Assembly (NCBI GenBank): GCA_014376785.1
Contig: JACMQW010000070.1
Location: 1 to 45,995, forward strand
Direction of reading: 5' to 3'
DNA length: 45,995 bases
Origin: Oligoflexia bacterium
Lineage (GTDB): Bacteria; Bdellovibrionota; UBA1018
Part shown: positions 33,374 through 42,889 of the stretch, piece by piece
Numbering within the stretch: position 1 is the first letter of the stretch
Layout: every line of letters starts with the position of its first letter
Position numbers and translations under genes: made by a program
Notes under the pieces: model-generated
Databases searched by the model: none
Told to the model about the DNA's origin: nothing
What the model saw: the letters and a program-made list of their open reading frames with translations, nothing else

Positions 33374-33823
33374 TTAGACGCGGCGGCGCTTAGGCGGACG
33401 GCAACCGTTGTGGGGGATCGGAGTGACGTCTTCAATGGACATCACGCGAATACCTGCAGACGAAATCGCACGAAGTGCGGATTCGCGGCCAGCACCTGGG
33501 CCAGAAACAAATACCGAACAAGAGCGCATTCCGCTTTCGGCCGCTTTACGTGCCGCATCTTCAGCCGCAACCTGAGCTGCGAATGGAGTATTTTTACGGG
33601 AACCGCGGAATCCTTTTCCACCGGCGCTTGCCCAGCAGATTGTATTTCCCATTGGGTCCGTAATCGTAACGATCGTATTATTGAAAGACGAGAGGACGTA
33701 CACGTTTCCATTAACGGATCCGCGCTTGCCCTTTTTGATTTTTTTCACGCCCGCATCTGCTGCGGTTTCCGTGGTACCGGCGGTCGACTTTTCAGTCTTT
33801 GCTTCGGTTTTAGTTTCACTCAT
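33374..33823 (-). CDS. rpsK: 30S ribosomal protein S11 with N-terminal extension
   Basis: A 149-residue protein. The S11 core begins near residue 35 ([20 protein letters not shown]) and ends in the typical basic [10 protein letters not shown]. The first ~34 residues are a Thr/Lys/Glu-rich extension starting [13 protein letters not shown]11 forms part of the small-subunit platform near the E site. It lies between rpsM and rpsD as in the alpha operon. Confidence 0.97.
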   Translation of the reverse strand: MSETKTEAKTEKSTAGTTETAADAGVKKIKKGKRGSVNGNVYVLSSFNNTIVTITDPMGNTICWASAGGKGFRGSRKNTPFAAQVAAEDAARKAAESGMRSCSVFVSGPGAGRESALRAISSAGIRVMSIEDVTPIPHNGCRPPKRRRV

Positions 33824-33880
33824 TGCTTATTACTCCAGTGAATTAAATGGGGTGTTTATGGTCTGTATTAAATTCAGCGA

Positions 33881-34264
33881 TTACTTCATCGCTTTAACGG
33901 ATTTTTTACCTGCAATAGCGACTGCAGGCCCCTTACGCGTACGAGCGTTCGAGTGAGTCCGTTGACCACGAACCGGAAGGCCTTTGCGATGGCGCTGGCC
34001 GCGGTAAGTACCGAGATCAACCAGGCGTTTAATGCTCAAAGAAATTTCGCGACGAAGGTCACCTTCGACACGATAATCCTGCTCAAGCAATTCGCGAATT
34101 TTTTGAACTTCTGTTTCGGTTAGTTCATCCGTTTTTTTAGAAGCATCTACGCCGGCGCTTTTGCAGATCTTCTTGGCAGTCGGTTGTCCGACACCAAAAA
34201 TATACGTAAGCGCAATTTCGACTCTTTTGTTCCGAGGTAAATCAACACCAGAAATACGTGCCAT
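33881..34264 (-). CDS. rpsM: 30S ribosomal protein S13
   Basis: A 127-residue protein beginning [20 protein letters not shown], as expected for S13, with the [20 protein letters not shown] motif near the C-terminus. It sits in the head of the small subunit and contacts the large subunit and P-site tRNA. It starts 16 bases after rpmJ. Confidence 0.97.
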   Translation of the reverse strand: MARISGVDLPRNKRVEIALTYIFGVGQPTAKKICKSAGVDASKKTDELTETEVQKIRELLEQDYRVEGDLRREISLSIKRLVDLGTYRGQRHRKGLPVRGQRTHSNARTRKGPAVAIAGKKSVKAMK

Positions 34265-34280
34265 TCTCTATAACCTTCCC

Positions 34281-34394
34281 TTATCCCTGACGCTGCTTGT
34301 GACGTGGGTTCGTGCAAATCACGCGAACCACTCCGGCACGGCGGATGATCTTACATTTTTCACAAATCTTTTTAACTGAAGCGCGAACTTTCAT
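34281..34394 (-). CDS. rpmJ: 50S ribosomal protein L36 (zinc-binding form)
   Basis: A 37-residue protein that is easily missed because of its size. It starts [15 protein letters not shown] and has Cys11, Cys14, Cys27 and His32, the zinc ligands of the C+ form. A strong AGAGGAG site precedes the ATG at 34394. L36 organises rRNA late in large-subunit assembly. It heads the alpha-operon genes, after a 351-base gap from adk. Confidence 0.95.
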   Translation of the reverse strand: MKVRASVKKICEKCKIIRRAGVVRVICTNPRHKQRQG

Positions 34395-34745
34395 GAACTT
34401 CTCCTCTTTCCAGCCCAAGTTGAGCCTTCAGATCTTTACACCAGGGAATGCCCAGCTTCATCGATCGTTAAGTTTTTGCCTTCGCTGGACAAAAACCCCT
34501 ATTTCACACGGCGGGGAATGCGCTCAAGATGAGAACACCATCTACCGTGAACTTGATTCAGGGTCCGCACCGAAATGGATCGGACACTCTCAATCATGTA
34601 ACCAAAAGTTTCCCGTTTCTAACCTTAGACGCCCTAGGACTTCAACCCTAGAGTGACAACTCGAGCAGGATTTCTAGCTTTTAACTGCACACGCCCCCTA
34701 GGTCAGTGCAGTTTTGGGCTAACAATCAATCGAAGGGGACCTGCT
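34395..34745 (-). other. Untranslated region between adk and rpmJ with several hairpins
   Basis: About 350 bases without a gene, where infA (and sometimes map) is often found. Read on the minus strand, it contains an 8-pair stem (34683-34690 with 34706-34713) and a CTAGG/CCTAG stem near 34633-34650. A weak promoter-like pair also occurs (TTGAAG, 18 bases, TAGAAA). It could hold the promoter and an S4-type control leader of the alpha operon; this is inference. Confidence 0.45.
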
Positions 34746-35393
34746 CTACGCAATACCGAGGGCATCGTGTACAGAGACATCTACCGCTGCCATGGAAACG
34801 CTCGCATCGATAGCGCGGAGTTTCCCTTGCTCGGAATAAAAGCGCACCAACGGTGCCGTCAATTCATGGTAAACTTTCAGGCGCTTCTGGATCACAGACT
34901 CCTGATCATCCGCTCGCTGAATCACATCTGAACCGCAGACATCACAAATTCCAGACACTTGCGGGGGTGAAGTATGAATGTGGTAAAGAGTGCCGCACTT
35001 GGAGCAAGTCCTCCTACCGCTCAGACGCCCCAAAAGCTCAGAATCCTTGATCTGGAACTCCACAACCACATCTACTGAAAGGTTTCGAGCGGCGAGCATG
35101 ACATCCAAGGACTTAGCCTGCGGTAACGTCCTCGGGAAACCGTCCAGTATAAAACCTGACCTACAGTCAGGCTCCTGGATTCGCTCAGCAATCATCCCAA
35201 CGACGACTAAGTCCGGCACCAAATGGCCCTGATCCATGTACTTCTTAGCTTCCATTCCAAGCGCAGACCCCTTGGAAATACTTGCTCGAAGCATATCCCC
35301 CGTTGAGAGCTGCGGCCAAGACCGATGCGACATGAGCCTTTTAGCCTGAGTACCTTTGCCGGAGCCCGGCGGACCCAGAAAAATCAGAATCAT
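34746..35393 (-). CDS. adk: Adenylate kinase with zinc-binding lid
   Basis: A 215-residue enzyme that converts ATP and AMP to two ADP. The P-loop GPPGSGKG lies at residues 7-14, and the AMP-binding GFILDGFPRT near 80-89. The long-type LID carries four cysteines (130, 133, 150, 153), which bind zinc structurally. It overlaps secY by 4 bases, the common secY-adk arrangement. Confidence 0.97.
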   Translation of the reverse strand: MILIFLGPPGSGKGTQAKRLMSHRSWPQLSTGDMLRASISKGSALGMEAKKYMDQGHLVPDLVVVGMIAERIQEPDCRSGFILDGFPRTLPQAKSLDVMLAARNLSVDVVVEFQIKDSELLGRLSGRRTCSKCGTLYHIHTSPPQVSGICDVCGSDVIQRADDQESVIQKRLKVYHELTAPLVRFYSEQGKLRAIDASVSMAAVDVSVHDALGIA

Positions 35394-36694
35394 GTGTAGG
35401 CCGTTCTGCCTTTCAAACGCGTGTGCTTCATAAAGCCTTCATAATTGCGGGTCAGCAAGAAAGTCTCGATTTGAGCAACCGTATCCAGTGCGACACCCAC
35501 CAAGATGAGAACACTGGTGCCACCGAAATAAAACGGCACTTTCAAAGCCTGAGTAAAAATGGTCGGAAGCACGCAGATCATTGCAATGTACACGGCGCCC
35601 CCGAGGGTGATCCGTCCCAGCACGTAATCGATGTACTGTGCGGTCGCATCCCCGGGACGAATGCCCGGAATGAATCCACCATTCTTTTTTAAATTCTCGG
35701 CCACGTCGTCCGTTTTAAAAACAACCGCGGTATAAAAATAGGCGAAGAAAATAATCAATGAAACGAAAGCAATCTCATACAACATCGCTCCGGGTGTGAG
35801 TTGCTGAGTCACCTTCTGTAACCACTGAACATGGGAAAATGCGGCAAATGTGGCTGGAAACATCAGGAGTGAAGAAGCGAAAATAGGTGGAATAACCCCC
35901 GAAACGTTCACTTTAAGAGGAAGAAACGTGTTTTGCCCGCCATAAACTTTTCGACCAATTACGCGTTTTGCGTACTGAATCGGAATCCGGCGTGCTCCGC
36001 GTTCCACGAAAATAATCGCGAAAAACGTCACCATAATGATTGCTAAAATAATGATGATTTTGAAAAAGCTAAGTTCTCCAGACCGATAAAGGGAGAAAGC
36101 GCTACCGATACCGCTTGGGATCCTGGCAGCAATTCCGGCGTAAATCAGCACAGACGTACCGTTACCGATACCTCGTTCCGACATCTGCTCACCGATCCAC
36201 ATCAAGAAGAGTGTACCCGCAGTGAGGGTGATTACGGTCATCAACACAAAACTTGTTCCAGGGTTTAATACGACCGCTGGATTTTGGTAATTCTGGAGTT
36301 GGGTCGCAATTCCTGTTCCTTGAATAATAGATAACAGCACAGCGCCATAACGGGTGTACTGGGTTATTTTTTTCCGACCTTGCTCGCCTTCCTTCTGGAG
36401 CTCGGCAAAATAAGGCACAACCACCGTTAAAAGCTGAAAAATGATGGAAGAAGAAATGTAGGGCATGATCCCGAGTGCAAACACTGAGAATCTCTCGAGC
36501 GCGCCTCCTGAGAAAAGATTGAAGAAACCAAAAATAGTTCCTTGCATGCTTTCGAAAACTTGCTTCAGAGCCGCCCCATCTACACCCGGAGTCGGAACGT
36601 GCACTCCAAGTCTGTAGATTGCGAGCATCGCTACCGTGAAAAGAATGCGTTTTCTTAGTTCTTCAATTTTAATGAGCCCAGCAATTGCGGACAT
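35390..36694 (-). CDS. secY: Preprotein translocase channel subunit SecY
   Basis: A 434-residue protein starting at the ATG at 36694 (GAGGAAC upstream); the frame is open 30 codons further, but that part is non-coding and includes a hairpin. Ten hydrophobic segments are seen. The cytoplasmic loops GEQMSERGIGNGTSVLIYAGI and NVSGVIPPIFASSLL (plug and gate regions) are characteristic. SecY is the pore for most exported proteins. It follows rplO after a 115-base gap. Confidence 0.97.
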   Translation of the reverse strand: MSAIAGLIKIEELRKRILFTVAMLAIYRLGVHVPTPGVDGAALKQVFESMQGTIFGFFNLFSGGALERFSVFALGIMPYISSSIIFQLLTVVVPYFAELQKEGEQGRKKITQYTRYGAVLLSIIQGTGIATQLQNYQNPAVVLNPGTSFVLMTVITLTAGTLFLMWIGEQMSERGIGNGTSVLIYAGIAARIPSGIGSAFSLYRSGELSFFKIIIILAIIMVTFFAIIFVERGARRIPIQYAKRVIGRKVYGGQNTFLPLKVNVSGVIPPIFASSLLMFPATFAAFSHVQWLQKVTQQLTPGAMLYEIAFVSLIIFFAYFYTAVVFKTDDVAENLKKNGGFIPGIRPGDATAQYIDYVLGRITLGGAVYIAMICVLPTIFTQALKVPFYFGGTSVLILVGVALDTVAQIETFLLTRNYEGFMKHTRLKGRTAYT

Positions 36695-36730
36695 GCTCGA
36701 GTTCCTCTGATTTTCTATAATAGGGGCATG

Positions 36731-36773
36731 AAAAAGGTCTGGACGATCCCACATTGGGACACGGCCAGACCTT
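36731..36773 (-). terminator. Terminator-like hairpin between rplO and secY
   Basis: On the minus strand, AAGGTCTGG (36773-36765) pairs with CCAGACCTT (36742-36734) around an inner GTCCC/GGGAT-type stem, and TTTTT follows at once (36735-36731). It may act as an attenuator or an RNA processing site inside the operon. Confidence 0.6.
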
Positions 36774-36809
36774 CTTACTATCACCTGAACTTAATTGAAG
36801 ACGAAAGAC

Positions 36810-37304
36810 TTATTTTGCCGCTTTCGACTTCTTAACTGGCTTCTTTCCTTCAGGAATTGGAATTAATTCCACTTTTCCGCCAGCCTTGGTAATTTTTTCA
36901 GCTGCGGCACCGGAAACGCGTTGCGCTCTCACAGTGTATGCTTGAGTTACTTCACCCGTAGCAAGAATCGTCAGTCGATCATGACGACCTTTCACAATTC
37001 CCGCCTCCAAGAGAGACTCCATGGAGATTTCCTTGATTGAACTATCTAGCTTTGAAAGTTCCGAAAGATTCACGACGGCATTCGAACGACGATGGATGTT
37101 GGTGAATCCCTTTTTTGGAATTCGGCGATACAAAGGCATTTGACCGCCTTCGAAGCCAGGGCGAACATGCCCGCCGGAACGAGCAAGCTGACCTTTATCC
37201 CCTTTACCGGAAGTTTGTCCGAGACCTGATCCGGATCCACGTCCAAGACGCTTGCGCTTTTGAGTTGCTCCGGGATGGGCTTTAATCGTGTTTAATCTTA
37301 ACAT
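36810..37304 (-). CDS. rplO: 50S ribosomal protein L15
   Basis: A 164-residue protein starting MLRLNTIKAHPGATQKRKRL, with the Gly-rich GRGSGSGLGQTSGKGDKGQ region (about 22-40) typical of L15. It ends with about 15 Lys/Ala-rich residues beyond the usual core. L15 helps build the central large-subunit rRNA. It is followed by the hairpin at 36731-36773. Confidence 0.97.
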   Translation of the reverse strand: MLRLNTIKAHPGATQKRKRLGRGSGSGLGQTSGKGDKGQLARSGGHVRPGFEGGQMPLYRRIPKKGFTNIHRRSNAVVNLSELSKLDSSIKEISMESLLEAGIVKGRHDRLTILATGEVTQAYTVRAQRVSGAAAEKITKAGGKVELIPIPEGKKPVKKSKAAK

Positions 37305-37377
37305 AATGCATTTCCTTTATTGCTAACGCTTGGATTCATAAAAAATCCGTACTCGCAGTTCTAGTTTCAGCGAACGA

Positions 37378-37623
37378 CTAACGCGTTTCTGAAACGATTT
37401 CTACTAAATGGAGCACTTTCTTGATCATTCCGCGGATTGCGGAAGTATTTTCAAGCGTTACCACTTGCTCACGGCGTTTCAGACCCAAGCCAGCAACGCA
37501 TGCTCGCTGATTAGGCGGACAAGCAATCGTGCCTTTAGCAAGACGGATCGTAATGGTCCGTTTGGCTCCAGCTGCTTTTTTAGGCTTGGCAGAAACTGCC
37601 GTTTTTTTGGTTTCAGTAGCCAT
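37378..37623 (-). CDS. rpmD: 50S ribosomal protein L30 with N-terminal extension
   Basis: An 81-residue protein. L30 proper (about 59 residues) starts near residue 22 (RTITIRLAKGTIACPPNQRA). The preceding ~21 residues are Lys/Ala-rich and begin MATETKKTA, almost the same as the start of S17 in this cluster. It lies between rpsE and rplO. Confidence 0.95.
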   Translation of the reverse strand: MATETKKTAVSAKPKKAAGAKRTITIRLAKGTIACPPNQRACVAGLGLKRREQVVTLENTSAIRGMIKKVLHLVEIVSETR

Positions 37624-37637
37624 GACGATTTCCTATC

Positions 37638-38147
37638 TTATTCCAAAATTTCAGCAACGGTCTTGCCGCGAGCTGCAGCGATTTCGCTGAATTGGCGAAG
37701 TTGTTTTAGAGCATCGAACGTCGCACGAACCACATTGTGTGGATTGTCGCGCTTGATCGACTTCGTAAGAATGTTTTGAATTCCGGCGACTTCCAGAATG
37801 GCCCGAATCGACGAACTCGCAATGATTCCAGTTCCTTCTGGAGCTGGCTTCATAAGGACGCGACTTGCGCCCCATTGTCCGACTACTTCATGAGGAATCG
37901 ATGTACCGGTCATGGAGACCTTCATCAAATTCTTCTTTGCTTGTTTGCCAGCTTTTTTGATCGCTTCAGGAACTTCGCCTGCTTTTCCGAGTCCGACTCC
38001 GACTTGACCTTTTTTATCGCCCACAACCACAATTGCAGCGAAGCTAAAGCGGCGTCCGCCTTTTACAACTTTCGCGCAACGGTTAATATGGATGACTTTA
38101 TCTTCAAATTCGGATTCTTCGCGGTTCGTTTGTTGACCGAATGCCAT
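37638..38147 (-). CDS. rpsE: 30S ribosomal protein S5
   Basis: A 169-residue protein with the S5 N-terminal double-stranded-RNA-binding fold ([20 protein letters not shown], about 28-47) and C-terminal domain with GGSSxR-like [16 protein letters not shown] (about 108-123). S5 is important for decoding accuracy. It lies 14 bases before rpmD. Confidence 0.97.
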   Translation of the reverse strand: MAFGQQTNREESEFEDKVIHINRCAKVVKGGRRFSFAAIVVVGDKKGQVGVGLGKAGEVPEAIKKAGKQAKKNLMKVSMTGTSIPHEVVGQWGASRVLMKPAPEGTGIIASSSIRAILEVAGIQNILTKSIKRDNPHNVVRATFDALKQLRQFSEIAAARGKTVAEILE

Positions 38148-38172
38148 TAGAATTTCTCCGTTATCTTTGCTG

Positions 38173-38550
38173 TTAGAACTTCAGTCCACCTTCACGAGCG
38201 CCATCGGCAAGAGCCTTGATGCGTCCGTGATAGAGGTAACCGCTGCGATCGAAAACAATCGAGTTGATTTTTTTTGCCAAGGCCTTTTTAGCCAGAAGAT
38301 TTCCAACCGCTTTAGCACCTTCAGCGCTGCTTGGGGACTTTGCGTTCAAGCCTTCGTCAAGTGTGGAGGCAGAAACTAACGTTACGCCCTTCACATCGTC
38401 AACTAGTTGCGCGTACATATTCGAATTTGAACGAAACACAGAGAGACGTGGTTGCTCAGATGTCCCTTCCATTTTCGCACGAATGCGTTTTTTGCGCTTG
38501 AAGCGGATCTGCTGTTTGTTACTCGTCGTCCGACGGATCTTAGTAGCCAT
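38173..38550 (-). CDS. rplR: 50S ribosomal protein L18
   Basis: A 125-residue protein with L18 features: RPRLSVFRS-like [20 protein letters not shown] (about 32-51) and the C-terminal [25 protein letters not shown]18 binds 5S rRNA together with L5. The order rplF-rplR-rpsE is standard. Confidence 0.97.
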   Translation of the reverse strand: MATKIRRTTSNKQQIRFKRKKRIRAKMEGTSEQPRLSVFRSNSNMYAQLVDDVKGVTLVSASTLDEGLNAKSPSSAEGAKAVGNLLAKKALAKKINSIVFDRSGYLYHGRIKALADGAREGGLKF

Positions 38551-38588
38551 AATTCTTCACCTTACTTCTGACTTTTCAGCTTGATAGC

Positions 38589-39134
38589 TTACTTAGCGCC
38601 AGCAGCCTTACCCTGCTTACGGATAATTTTCTCGTTCGTGTATTTGATTCCCTTACCTTGATAAGGCTCAGGCGGACGGAAACCACGAATTTTTGCGGCA
38701 ACCATTCCGAGAAGTTCCTTATCCGCTCCATTGAGAACCAGATGAGTATTCCCTTCGACTTTTCCCGCGATTCCAGTAGGAAGCGTGAAATCAATCGGAT
38801 GCGAAAACCCAACGTTCAAGGTTAGGACTTGACCTTTGGCTGTCGCGCGATAACCGACACCAACGATGTCTAGTTCTTTCGTGAAGCCAGTCGAAACTCC
38901 GTGAACCATGTTATGAATCAGAGTCCGAGTCAATCCATGAAGCGCAGGCGCTTTAATGGAGAGTTCAGGCTGTGGAGTCACAACCACTTGGTCTTTATCT
39001 ACAGTAGCCGTTACACCTCGGGGCAATTGGTGAGAAAGCTTACCTTTCGGCCCTTCGACTTTCACCAGACCATCGGCAATCGAAACTTTGATACCCGCAG
39101 CAATTTTAATGGGTTGTTTACCTACGCGTGACAT
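38589..39134 (-). CDS. rplF: 50S ribosomal protein L6
   Basis: A 181-residue protein starting MSRVGKQPIKI at 39134; an 11-codon longer frame would run into rpsH. The C-terminal PPEPYQGKGIKYTNEKIIRK motif (about 152-171) is typical. L6 lies near the factor-binding site. Its start codon is one base after the rpsH stop. Confidence 0.97.
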   Translation of the reverse strand: MSRVGKQPIKIAAGIKVSIADGLVKVEGPKGKLSHQLPRGVTATVDKDQVVVTPQPELSIKAPALHGLTRTLIHNMVHGVSTGFTKELDIVGVGYRATAKGQVLTLNVGFSHPIDFTLPTGIAGKVEGNTHLVLNGADKELLGMVAAKIRGFRPPEPYQGKGIKYTNEKIIRKQGKAAGAK

Positions 39135-39135
39135 C

Positions 39136-39531
39136 TTACCAAACCTCGCAAAGAATCTCGCCGCCAATTTTTGCCTGCCGAGCTTTCGAACCGGTCATGA
39201 CTCCTTTAGAAGTCGAAACGATTGCGATACCGGCGCCGCTTAACGGACGTGGAAAGGATTCATAACCTGAATAACGACGAAGTCCAGGTCTTGAGATGCG
39301 GCGAATGCCACGAATCACGGGTGAACCTTCCTCTGCGTATTTCAGATAAATTTTAATTACTGGAATACCTTCGTCTCGGGATAGGCGGAAGTTTTTTACA
39401 TAACCTTCCTCTTTCAATACCCGAACAATGTTAGCCTTAACACGTGAAGCCGGAATTTCGACTTTTTCATGTCCTTCGGCTGTGGCATTCCGAATTCTCG
39501 TTAGAAGATCTGCAATCGGATCGGTCATCAT
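39136..39531 (-). CDS. rpsH: 30S ribosomal protein S8
   Basis: A 131-residue protein beginning MTDPIADLLTRIRNA after an extra Met (starts at 39531 or 39528), with the C-terminal STSKGVMTGSKARQ motif. S8 binds the central domain of 16S rRNA and represses the spc operon in E. coli. It follows rplE after only 18 bases, with no rpsN in between. Confidence 0.97.
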   Translation of the reverse strand: MMTDPIADLLTRIRNATAEGHEKVEIPASRVKANIVRVLKEEGYVKNFRLSRDEGIPVIKIYLKYAEEGSPVIRGIRRISRPGLRRYSGYESFPRPLSGAGIAIVSTSKGVMTGSKARQAKIGGEILCEVW

Positions 39532-39549
39532 AATTTCAATCTCCGATAA

Positions 39550-40251
39550 TTACTTTTTGAATGGCATGCCGAGCTCCGAGAGGAGGGCACGCGCTTTATC
39601 GTTGTTAGGTGACGTCGTCGTAATCGTGATCGTCATACCGCGAAGTTTTTCTACTTTATCGTAGTTAATCTCCGGGAAAATGATCTGTTCACGCAGACCT
39701 AGGCTGTAATTGCCTCGTCCATCAAAAGACTTGGTACTTAGACCCTTAAAGTCACGAACGCGAGGCAAAGCGACGTTGATCAAGCGATCTAAAAACTCGT
39801 ACATCCGAGCACGGCGCAGGGTAACCATCACACCCACGGCATTTCCTTCACGGACTTTGAAGGAAGCAATCGCTTTACGAGACCGAGTCAGTACCGGTTT
39901 TTGACCAGTAATTGCAGTAATTTCGTCCAGCGCGCTGTCCAAAACCTTCGGGTTTGCCACCGCGTCTTTAATTGCGCAATTAATGACAATTTTCGAAAGG
40001 CGGGGAATGCCCATCGGATTTTTGTCGTTAAATAACTTCATCAAAGCCGGGATTGCTTCTTTTTTGTAAAGCAGCTCAAGCCGAGGTGCGGCTTCTCCAG
40101 AAACTTTCGTTTCACCAACTGCAGCTAAGCGGACGCCTTGAGCAGACTCGCCCGCGCCTTTTTTCTTCTTGCCTTCGCCAGCTTTTTTATTTTTTTCAGC
40201 CTTTGCAGCTTTTTCAGCCGCATCAGGTTTCTTATCGTTTTCGTTAGCCAC
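39550..40251 (-). CDS. rplE: 50S ribosomal protein L5 with a long N-terminal extension
   Basis: A 233-residue protein, about 54 longer than E. coli L5. The core begins near residue 56 ([20 protein letters not shown]) and shows the typical [16 protein letters not shown]. The extension is Lys/Ala/Glu-rich and has no KOW motif, so it is not a fused L24. L5 carries 5S rRNA and contacts P-site tRNA. It lies 69 bases after rplN; the usual rplX gene between them is absent. Confidence 0.97.
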   Translation of the reverse strand: MANENDKKPDAAEKAAKAEKNKKAGEGKKKKGAGESAQGVRLAAVGETKVSGEAAPRLELLYKKEAIPALMKLFNDKNPMGIPRLSKIVINCAIKDAVANPKVLDSALDEITAITGQKPVLTRSRKAIASFKVREGNAVGVMVTLRRARMYEFLDRLINVALPRVRDFKGLSTKSFDGRGNYSLGLREQIIFPEINYDKVEKLRGMTITITTTSPNNDKARALLSELGMPFKK

Positions 40252-40320
40252 TGTTCTTTTCCTCTCTCACTGAGACCACGAAGACCCGAAATGGGTATTC
40301 GCTTGCAGCTTCCTCTCCCC

Positions 40321-40689
40321 TTATAAAACTTCGGGAGCGAGGGAGATGATTTTTGTAAATTGTTTTGCCCGGAGTTCACGAGCCACTGGCCCGAAAATAC
40401 GAGTCCCAATCGGTTCATTTTGAGCATTGATCAAAACAGCCGAATTCGTGTCGAACCGAATGTAACTTCCGTCATTTCGGTTCGTCTCTTTACGGGTTCG
40501 AACGATAACGGCTTTTAAAACGTCACCTTTCTTAACCTTACCATTTGGAACTGCCTCTTTTACGGTGACGACAATAACATCGCCAAGGGTTGCATACCGG
40601 CGGCGAGTACCGCCGAGAACTTTAATGCACATCACGGAGCGAGCTCCGGAGTTGTCAGCAACATCAAGTCTAGTTGTATTCTGAATCAT
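40321..40689 (-). CDS. rplN: 50S ribosomal protein L14
   Basis: A 122-residue protein starting [20 protein letters not shown], as in nearly all L14 proteins, and ending with [20 protein letters not shown]14 is at the subunit interface. Normal length with no tail, unlike many neighbours. Confidence 0.98.
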   Translation of the reverse strand: MIQNTTRLDVADNSGARSVMCIKVLGGTRRRYATLGDVIVVTVKEAVPNGKVKKGDVLKAVIVRTRKETNRNDGSYIRFDTNSAVLINAQNEPIGTRIFGPVARELRAKQFTKIISLAPEVL

Positions 40690-40708
40690 ACTAGTTGCCT
40701 TTCCGAGA

Positions 40709-41101
40709 TTAGACGTTCACGTCGGCCGTTTGAATGGCACGACGGACGATCTTTTGAAGGGCCCAACGCTTTTCGCGACTGAGCGGGCGACTTTCGATAA
40801 TCGTTACGATATCGCCCATTTTTGCGTCGTTTTTCTCATCATGAGCTTTGAACTTGTGGGATTTCGAAACGTACTTTTGGTAAAGCCCGTGACGAACCCG
40901 TCGCTCAATTTGGACAACAATGGTTTTTTGCATTCTATTGCTCACAACCGTTCCAACAAGTTCTTTTCGGCGCTGAAGCCCTTTAACCACAGGCGCTGCT
41001 ACTTTTGCAGGAGCGTCGGCAGAAACGGACTTTGCCGATTTCGATGCTTTCGGAGCTTTTTCGGCTTTCGGAGCTGCTTTTTTCTTCGTTTCGGTAGCCA
41101 T
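40709..41101 (-). CDS. rpsQ: 30S ribosomal protein S17 with N-terminal extension
   Basis: A 130-residue protein. The S17 core (about 84 residues) begins near residue 42 ([20 protein letters not shown]). The first ~41 residues are Lys/Ala/Pro-rich and start MATETKKKA, shared with L30. S17 binds the 5' domain of 16S rRNA. It lies 19 bases before rplN. Confidence 0.97.
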   Translation of the reverse strand: MATETKKKAAPKAEKAPKASKSAKSVSADAPAKVAAPVVKGLQRRKELVGTVVSNRMQKTIVVQIERRVRHGLYQKYVSKSHKFKAHDEKNDAKMGDIVTIIESRPLSREKRWALQKIVRRAIQTADVNV

Positions 41102-41104
41102 GAT

Positions 41105-41308
41105 TTACTTCTTCCCTTTTGCCTGCGTTTGCAAAGTCTTCACGCGAGCGAGCTCTTTTCTGAGCCGCCAGATCATTGCAGAATCCGCCAGCTGCCCGGT
41201 GACTTTTTTCATGCGCGTATCGAAGAGATTCTTCTCGAGATCACGGGTCTTTGAGACCAGTTCTGTCGCGGAGAGGTTCTTCAAATCTTTCATCGCTTTT
41301 TTCGCCAT
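41105..41308 (-). CDS. rpmC: 50S ribosomal protein L29
   Basis: A 67-residue helical protein with the L29 pattern LRKELARVKTLQTQ near the C-terminus. It surrounds the exit tunnel near L23. It lies between rplP and rpsQ, three bases before the latter. Confidence 0.95.
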   Translation of the reverse strand: MAKKAMKDLKNLSATELVSKTRDLEKNLFDTRMKKVTGQLADSAMIWRLRKELARVKTLQTQAKGKK

Positions 41309-41325
41309 AATATCTCCAACCCGGC

Positions 41326-41817
41326 CTAATTCGCCGAAGCGGACGAAGCCGCTTTTTTCTCACGTTTTACAACGCGAGCTTTTTCAAGTGTGTCCATCGC
41401 AAGCTTTTCAGACGTTTTGGAAATTGCCTTGCAATGGATTGGAAATTTATGCTGTGCGAGGCGAAGCGCTTCAAAAGCTTCGGCTTGCGTCACGCCATTC
41501 ATTTCAAAAATGATACGGCCCGGCTTGATCACAGAAACCCACTCTTCTACGTTCCCTTTACCGGAACCCATTCGGGTCTCAGCAGCTTTTTTTGTGACGG
41601 GCTTGTCCGGAAAAATCCGAATCCAAATTTGTCCGCCACGTTTAATCGACCGGGTCATCGCGATTCGGGCTGCTTCTAATTGACGAGCAGTAATCCGACC
41701 ACACTCAGTAGCCTGAAGACCGAAGTCACCGAAATGAAGGGTACCGCCACGGTCTGCACGACCGCGCATTTTCCCTTTTGCAACCTTACGCCATTTAACT
41801 CTTTTAGGAGATAGCAT
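41326..41817 (-). CDS. rplP: 50S ribosomal protein L16
   Basis: A 163-residue protein starting [20 protein letters not shown], with typical [20 protein letters not shown] (about 64-83) and [12 protein letters not shown]. About 25 residues longer than E. coli L16 because of a C-terminal Lys/Ala-rich tail. L16 helps place A-site tRNA. Confidence 0.97.
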   Translation of the reverse strand: MLSPKRVKWRKVAKGKMRGRADRGGTLHFGDFGLQATECGRITARQLEAARIAMTRSIKRGGQIWIRIFPDKPVTKKAAETRMGSGKGNVEEWVSVIKPGRIIFEMNGVTQAEAFEALRLAQHKFPIHCKAISKTSEKLAMDTLEKARVVKREKKAASSASAN

Positions 41818-41848
41818 GGCTCATCCACCTTTCTCTATGCCAAGACGC

Positions 41849-42535
41849 TTACGCGTCTTGGGCGGCTGCGGCGAGAGCTTTTGCTTCGACTGCAGCCAGT
41901 TTCTTCAAGGTTTGTGCCTCACCGAGGTAAACCCAAGCCTTCACTCCGATCATGCCGTACGTCGTAGCAGCAGTCGCAGTGCCATAATCAATGTTCGCGC
42001 GGAGCGTATGAAGAGGGACGGAATCTTCGCTGTACCACTCGGTACGTGCGATCTCCGCTCCACCCAGACGACCTGAAACGCGAATTTTAATCCCTTTAAT
42101 GCCGTGCTTGAAAGCAGCGGTCATCGCTTTTTTCATTGCACGTCGAAATGCCACTCGTTTTTCAAGCTGGGCAGCAACGCTTTCAGCAATCAACGTTGCA
42201 TTCGCCTCGGGCTTCTTCACTTCTACAATGTTCAAAAAAACTTCGTTTTTCGAAAGTTTTTGAACTTCGGCTTTCAGTTGCTCAACGCCAGCGCCTTTTT
42301 TGCCGATTACGATACCCGGACGTGCCGTGTGAACGTTAATCTTCACTTTATTCGCTGCGCGTTCAATTTCAATTCGCGCGATACCTGCTGCGTAGAGCTT
42401 CCCTTTTAGGAAGGTACGAAGCTTCATATCTTCGGCGAGCAATGCCGCGAAGTCGCGCTTATTTGCATACCAACGGCTGTCCCATGAACGGGTAATGCCG
42501 AGGCGGAATCCAATTGGATTTACTTTCTGACCCAT
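41849..42535 (-). CDS. rpsC: 30S ribosomal protein S3
   Basis: A 228-residue protein starting [20 protein letters not shown]. The KH domain with [11 protein letters not shown] is near 78-88, and the C-terminal domain has [21 protein letters not shown]3 forms part of the mRNA entry channel. It lies 31 bases before rplP. Confidence 0.98.
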   Translation of the reverse strand: MGQKVNPIGFRLGITRSWDSRWYANKRDFAALLAEDMKLRTFLKGKLYAAGIARIEIERAANKVKINVHTARPGIVIGKKGAGVEQLKAEVQKLSKNEVFLNIVEVKKPEANATLIAESVAAQLEKRVAFRRAMKKAMTAAFKHGIKGIKIRVSGRLGGAEIARTEWYSEDSVPLHTLRANIDYGTATAATTYGMIGVKAWVYLGEAQTLKKLAAVEAKALAAAAQDA

Positions 42536-42538
42536 CGT

Positions 42539-42871
42539 TTAGATCCTTTCAGCGAGGAGGACGCTGATTTGGGAAGTTCTTTTCAAAATTGGAGAAGCCG
42601 AACCCTTTGCGCGGGGACGGAAACGCTTCAAAGTTGCGCCAGCACCAACAAGCAATGTTTTCACATAGAGCTTGTCGACATCAACGGTCTGCTTTTGTGA
42701 AGCGTTTGCTACCGCGCTCTTAAGAAGAGTCGACAGCACACCCGCCGTACGTTTCGCAGGCGAAAACCGGAGGTAGTTCAACGCGAAGTTGATGTCTTTC
42801 CCGCGGACTTCGTCAGCGATAGCGCCGACTTTCCGAGGAGTGATTCGAACTGAAGTCACTTTTGCTTTCAT
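42539..42871 (-). CDS. rplV: 50S ribosomal protein L22
   Basis: A 110-residue protein with VRITPRKVGAIADEVRGKD near the N-terminus and RFRPRAKGSASPILKRTSQI near the C-terminus, both typical of L22. Its loop lines the exit tunnel. Three bases separate it from rpsC. Confidence 0.97.
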   Translation of the reverse strand: MKAKVTSVRITPRKVGAIADEVRGKDINFALNYLRFSPAKRTAGVLSTLLKSAVANASQKQTVDVDKLYVKTLLVGAGATLKRFRPRAKGSASPILKRTSQISVLLAERI

Positions 42872-42889
42872 TTTTCGATCTCCTCTTCC

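Noticed and set aside
39550-40251. Possible L24-L5 fusion
   Set aside because: The L5 extension is low-complexity Lys/Ala sequence without a KOW motif or L24-like segment.
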